Below are positions 16,077-16,632 of a stretch of DNA of 16,632 nt, one piece after another. Both the position numbers and the translations under genes were made by a program. Source of the DNA: CALBPI01 sp039187375 (GTDB taxonomy: Bacteria; Pseudomonadota; Gammaproteobacteria; Steroidobacterales; Woeseiaceae). The notes below the pieces were generated by a model. The model was not told where the DNA came from, ran no database searches, and saw nothing but the letters and a program-made list of their open reading frames with translations. Every line of letters begins with the position of its first letter. The stretch's first letter is position 1. The stretch spans positions 1 to 16,632 of the forward strand of contig JBCCZN010000048.1 of assembly GCA_039187375.1 (NCBI GenBank), given 5' to 3'.

Positions 16077-16267
16077 AAGATTAATCTATGGCGCGAAAAC
16101 GCGCGACGGTTTGGTTTGCGCTGGCAGGTTACCCGAGCGATGAGGTCTCGCAAAGCCAGTGATGAGCGTTTAGTGAGCTAGTCGATAGTCGCTTCGACGT
16201 GAACTGGACATTGCTGATTGCGATGTTTTGCGTGGAATCTCGGCGTGGATCAAGGCACGCTTATCAA
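16077..16267. other. Divergent intergenic region between malQ and the aminotransferase gene
   Basis: These 191 bases must carry the start signals of both neighbours, but I could not identify a promoter with confidence. Visible structure: a 10-bp palindrome AGATTAATCT (16078-16087) touching the malQ start, a GCGCG-AAAA-CGCGC inverted repeat (16091-16104) in the malQ leader, and a tandem 7-mer TAGTCGA/TAGTCGC (16179-16192). None resembles a known operator that I recognise. Confidence 0.4.
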
Positions 16268-16632
16268 ATGAGTGAGACAACTGACCCTGTGATTCCCTAT
16301 CGGGATCTGTTTGGCCCCGGACCGACCAATGTTCCGGATTCGGTCTTGATTGCGCTGGCGCAGCCAACCATTGGCCATCTGGACCCGATCTTCCTGGATA
16401 CCATGGACCATGTCGTTGCGGATCTGCGGATGACTTTCGTGACCGACAATCCGGTGACGTTTGTGATGTCTGCGCCTGGCTCGATCGGCATGGAAGCGAG
16501 TCTGGTCAATCTGGTTGAGCCTGGCGATACGGTGATCATTTGCATTAATGGCGTCTTCGGTGGCCGCATGCAGAGCATATGTGAACGCATCGGCGCCAAG
16601 GTGGTGGTGGTCGAGGACGAGTGGGGCACGCC
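16268..16632 (+). CDS. Class V PLP aminotransferase, serine/alanine-glyoxylate type (N-terminal part)
   Basis: The gene is cut by the right edge; the first 121 codons are present. The segment LFGPGPTNVPDSVLIALAQP followed by TIGHLDPIFLDTMD is characteristic of the serine-glyoxylate/alanine-glyoxylate aminotransferase group. MSAPGSIGMEASLVNLVEPGD and GVFGGRM then form the cofactor-phosphate region and early large domain. Such enzymes transfer an amino group between serine or alanine and glyoxylate or pyruvate using pyridoxal phosphate; the exact donor and acceptor cannot be read here. The catalytic lysine is beyond the window. I chose the ATG at 16268 because the conserved domain starts about 12 residues later and AAGG lies at 16253-16256. 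An in-frame ATG at 16223 and GTG at 16232 are possible but would add residues not typical of the family. Confidence 0.88.
   Translation, partial: MSETTDPVIPYRDLFGPGPTNVPDSVLIALAQPTIGHLDPIFLDTMDHVVADLRMTFVTDNPVTFVMSAPGSIGMEASLVNLVEPGDTVIICINGVFGGRMQSICERIGAKVVVVEDEWGT

Overview
The window reads as an ordinary chromosomal segment of a moderately GC-rich gammaproteobacterium-like organism. I infer this from the gene families and the classical glycogen cluster; no rRNA or marker gene fixes the taxonomy. I see no tRNA, rRNA, CRISPR array, insertion sequence or phage gene. Coding density is high and most intergenic gaps are shorter than 200 bp.

Left edge (1-1006): the first 46 codons of an ATP sulfurylase (sat) run off the left end on the minus strand. 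A TetR-family regulator lies 24 bp upstream on the same strand. The regulator is divergent from a small membrane protein of unknown function (1007-1567, plus strand). The divergent gap of 236 bp holds two inverted repeats with the same geometry (TTCNAT-N6-ATNGAA), centred 85 bp apart, plus a further dyad just before the membrane gene. They look like operator sites for the TetR protein.

Centre and right (1569-16076, all minus strand): a head-to-tail series reads malQ, glgC, glgA, glgB, glgP, glgX, then a DUF1800 gene and a DUF1501 gene. The first six encode bacterial glycogen metabolism. GlgC makes ADP-glucose, GlgA elongates the chain and GlgB branches it. GlgP phosphorolyses the outer chains, GlgX removes the limit branches, and MalQ recycles short malto-oligosaccharides. 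Gaps or overlaps from glgC to glgX are +15, -14, +19 and -4 bp, so these five are probably co-transcribed; malQ is 73 bp upstream of glgC. The DUF1800/DUF1501 pair is 143 bp below glgX and has export signals (an atypical lipobox and a twin-arginine signal). These two proteins probably act outside the cytoplasm and may have nothing to do with glycogen.

Right edge (16077-16632): a 191-bp divergent gap separates malQ from the start of a class V PLP aminotransferase (serine/alanine-glyoxylate type), which is cut by the window end.

Nothing here amounts to a clear new defence or mobile system. The points most worth a second look are the paired TetR-type operators next to sat, the unknown membrane protein they may control, and the exported DUF1800/DUF1501 pair attached to the end of a glycogen operon.
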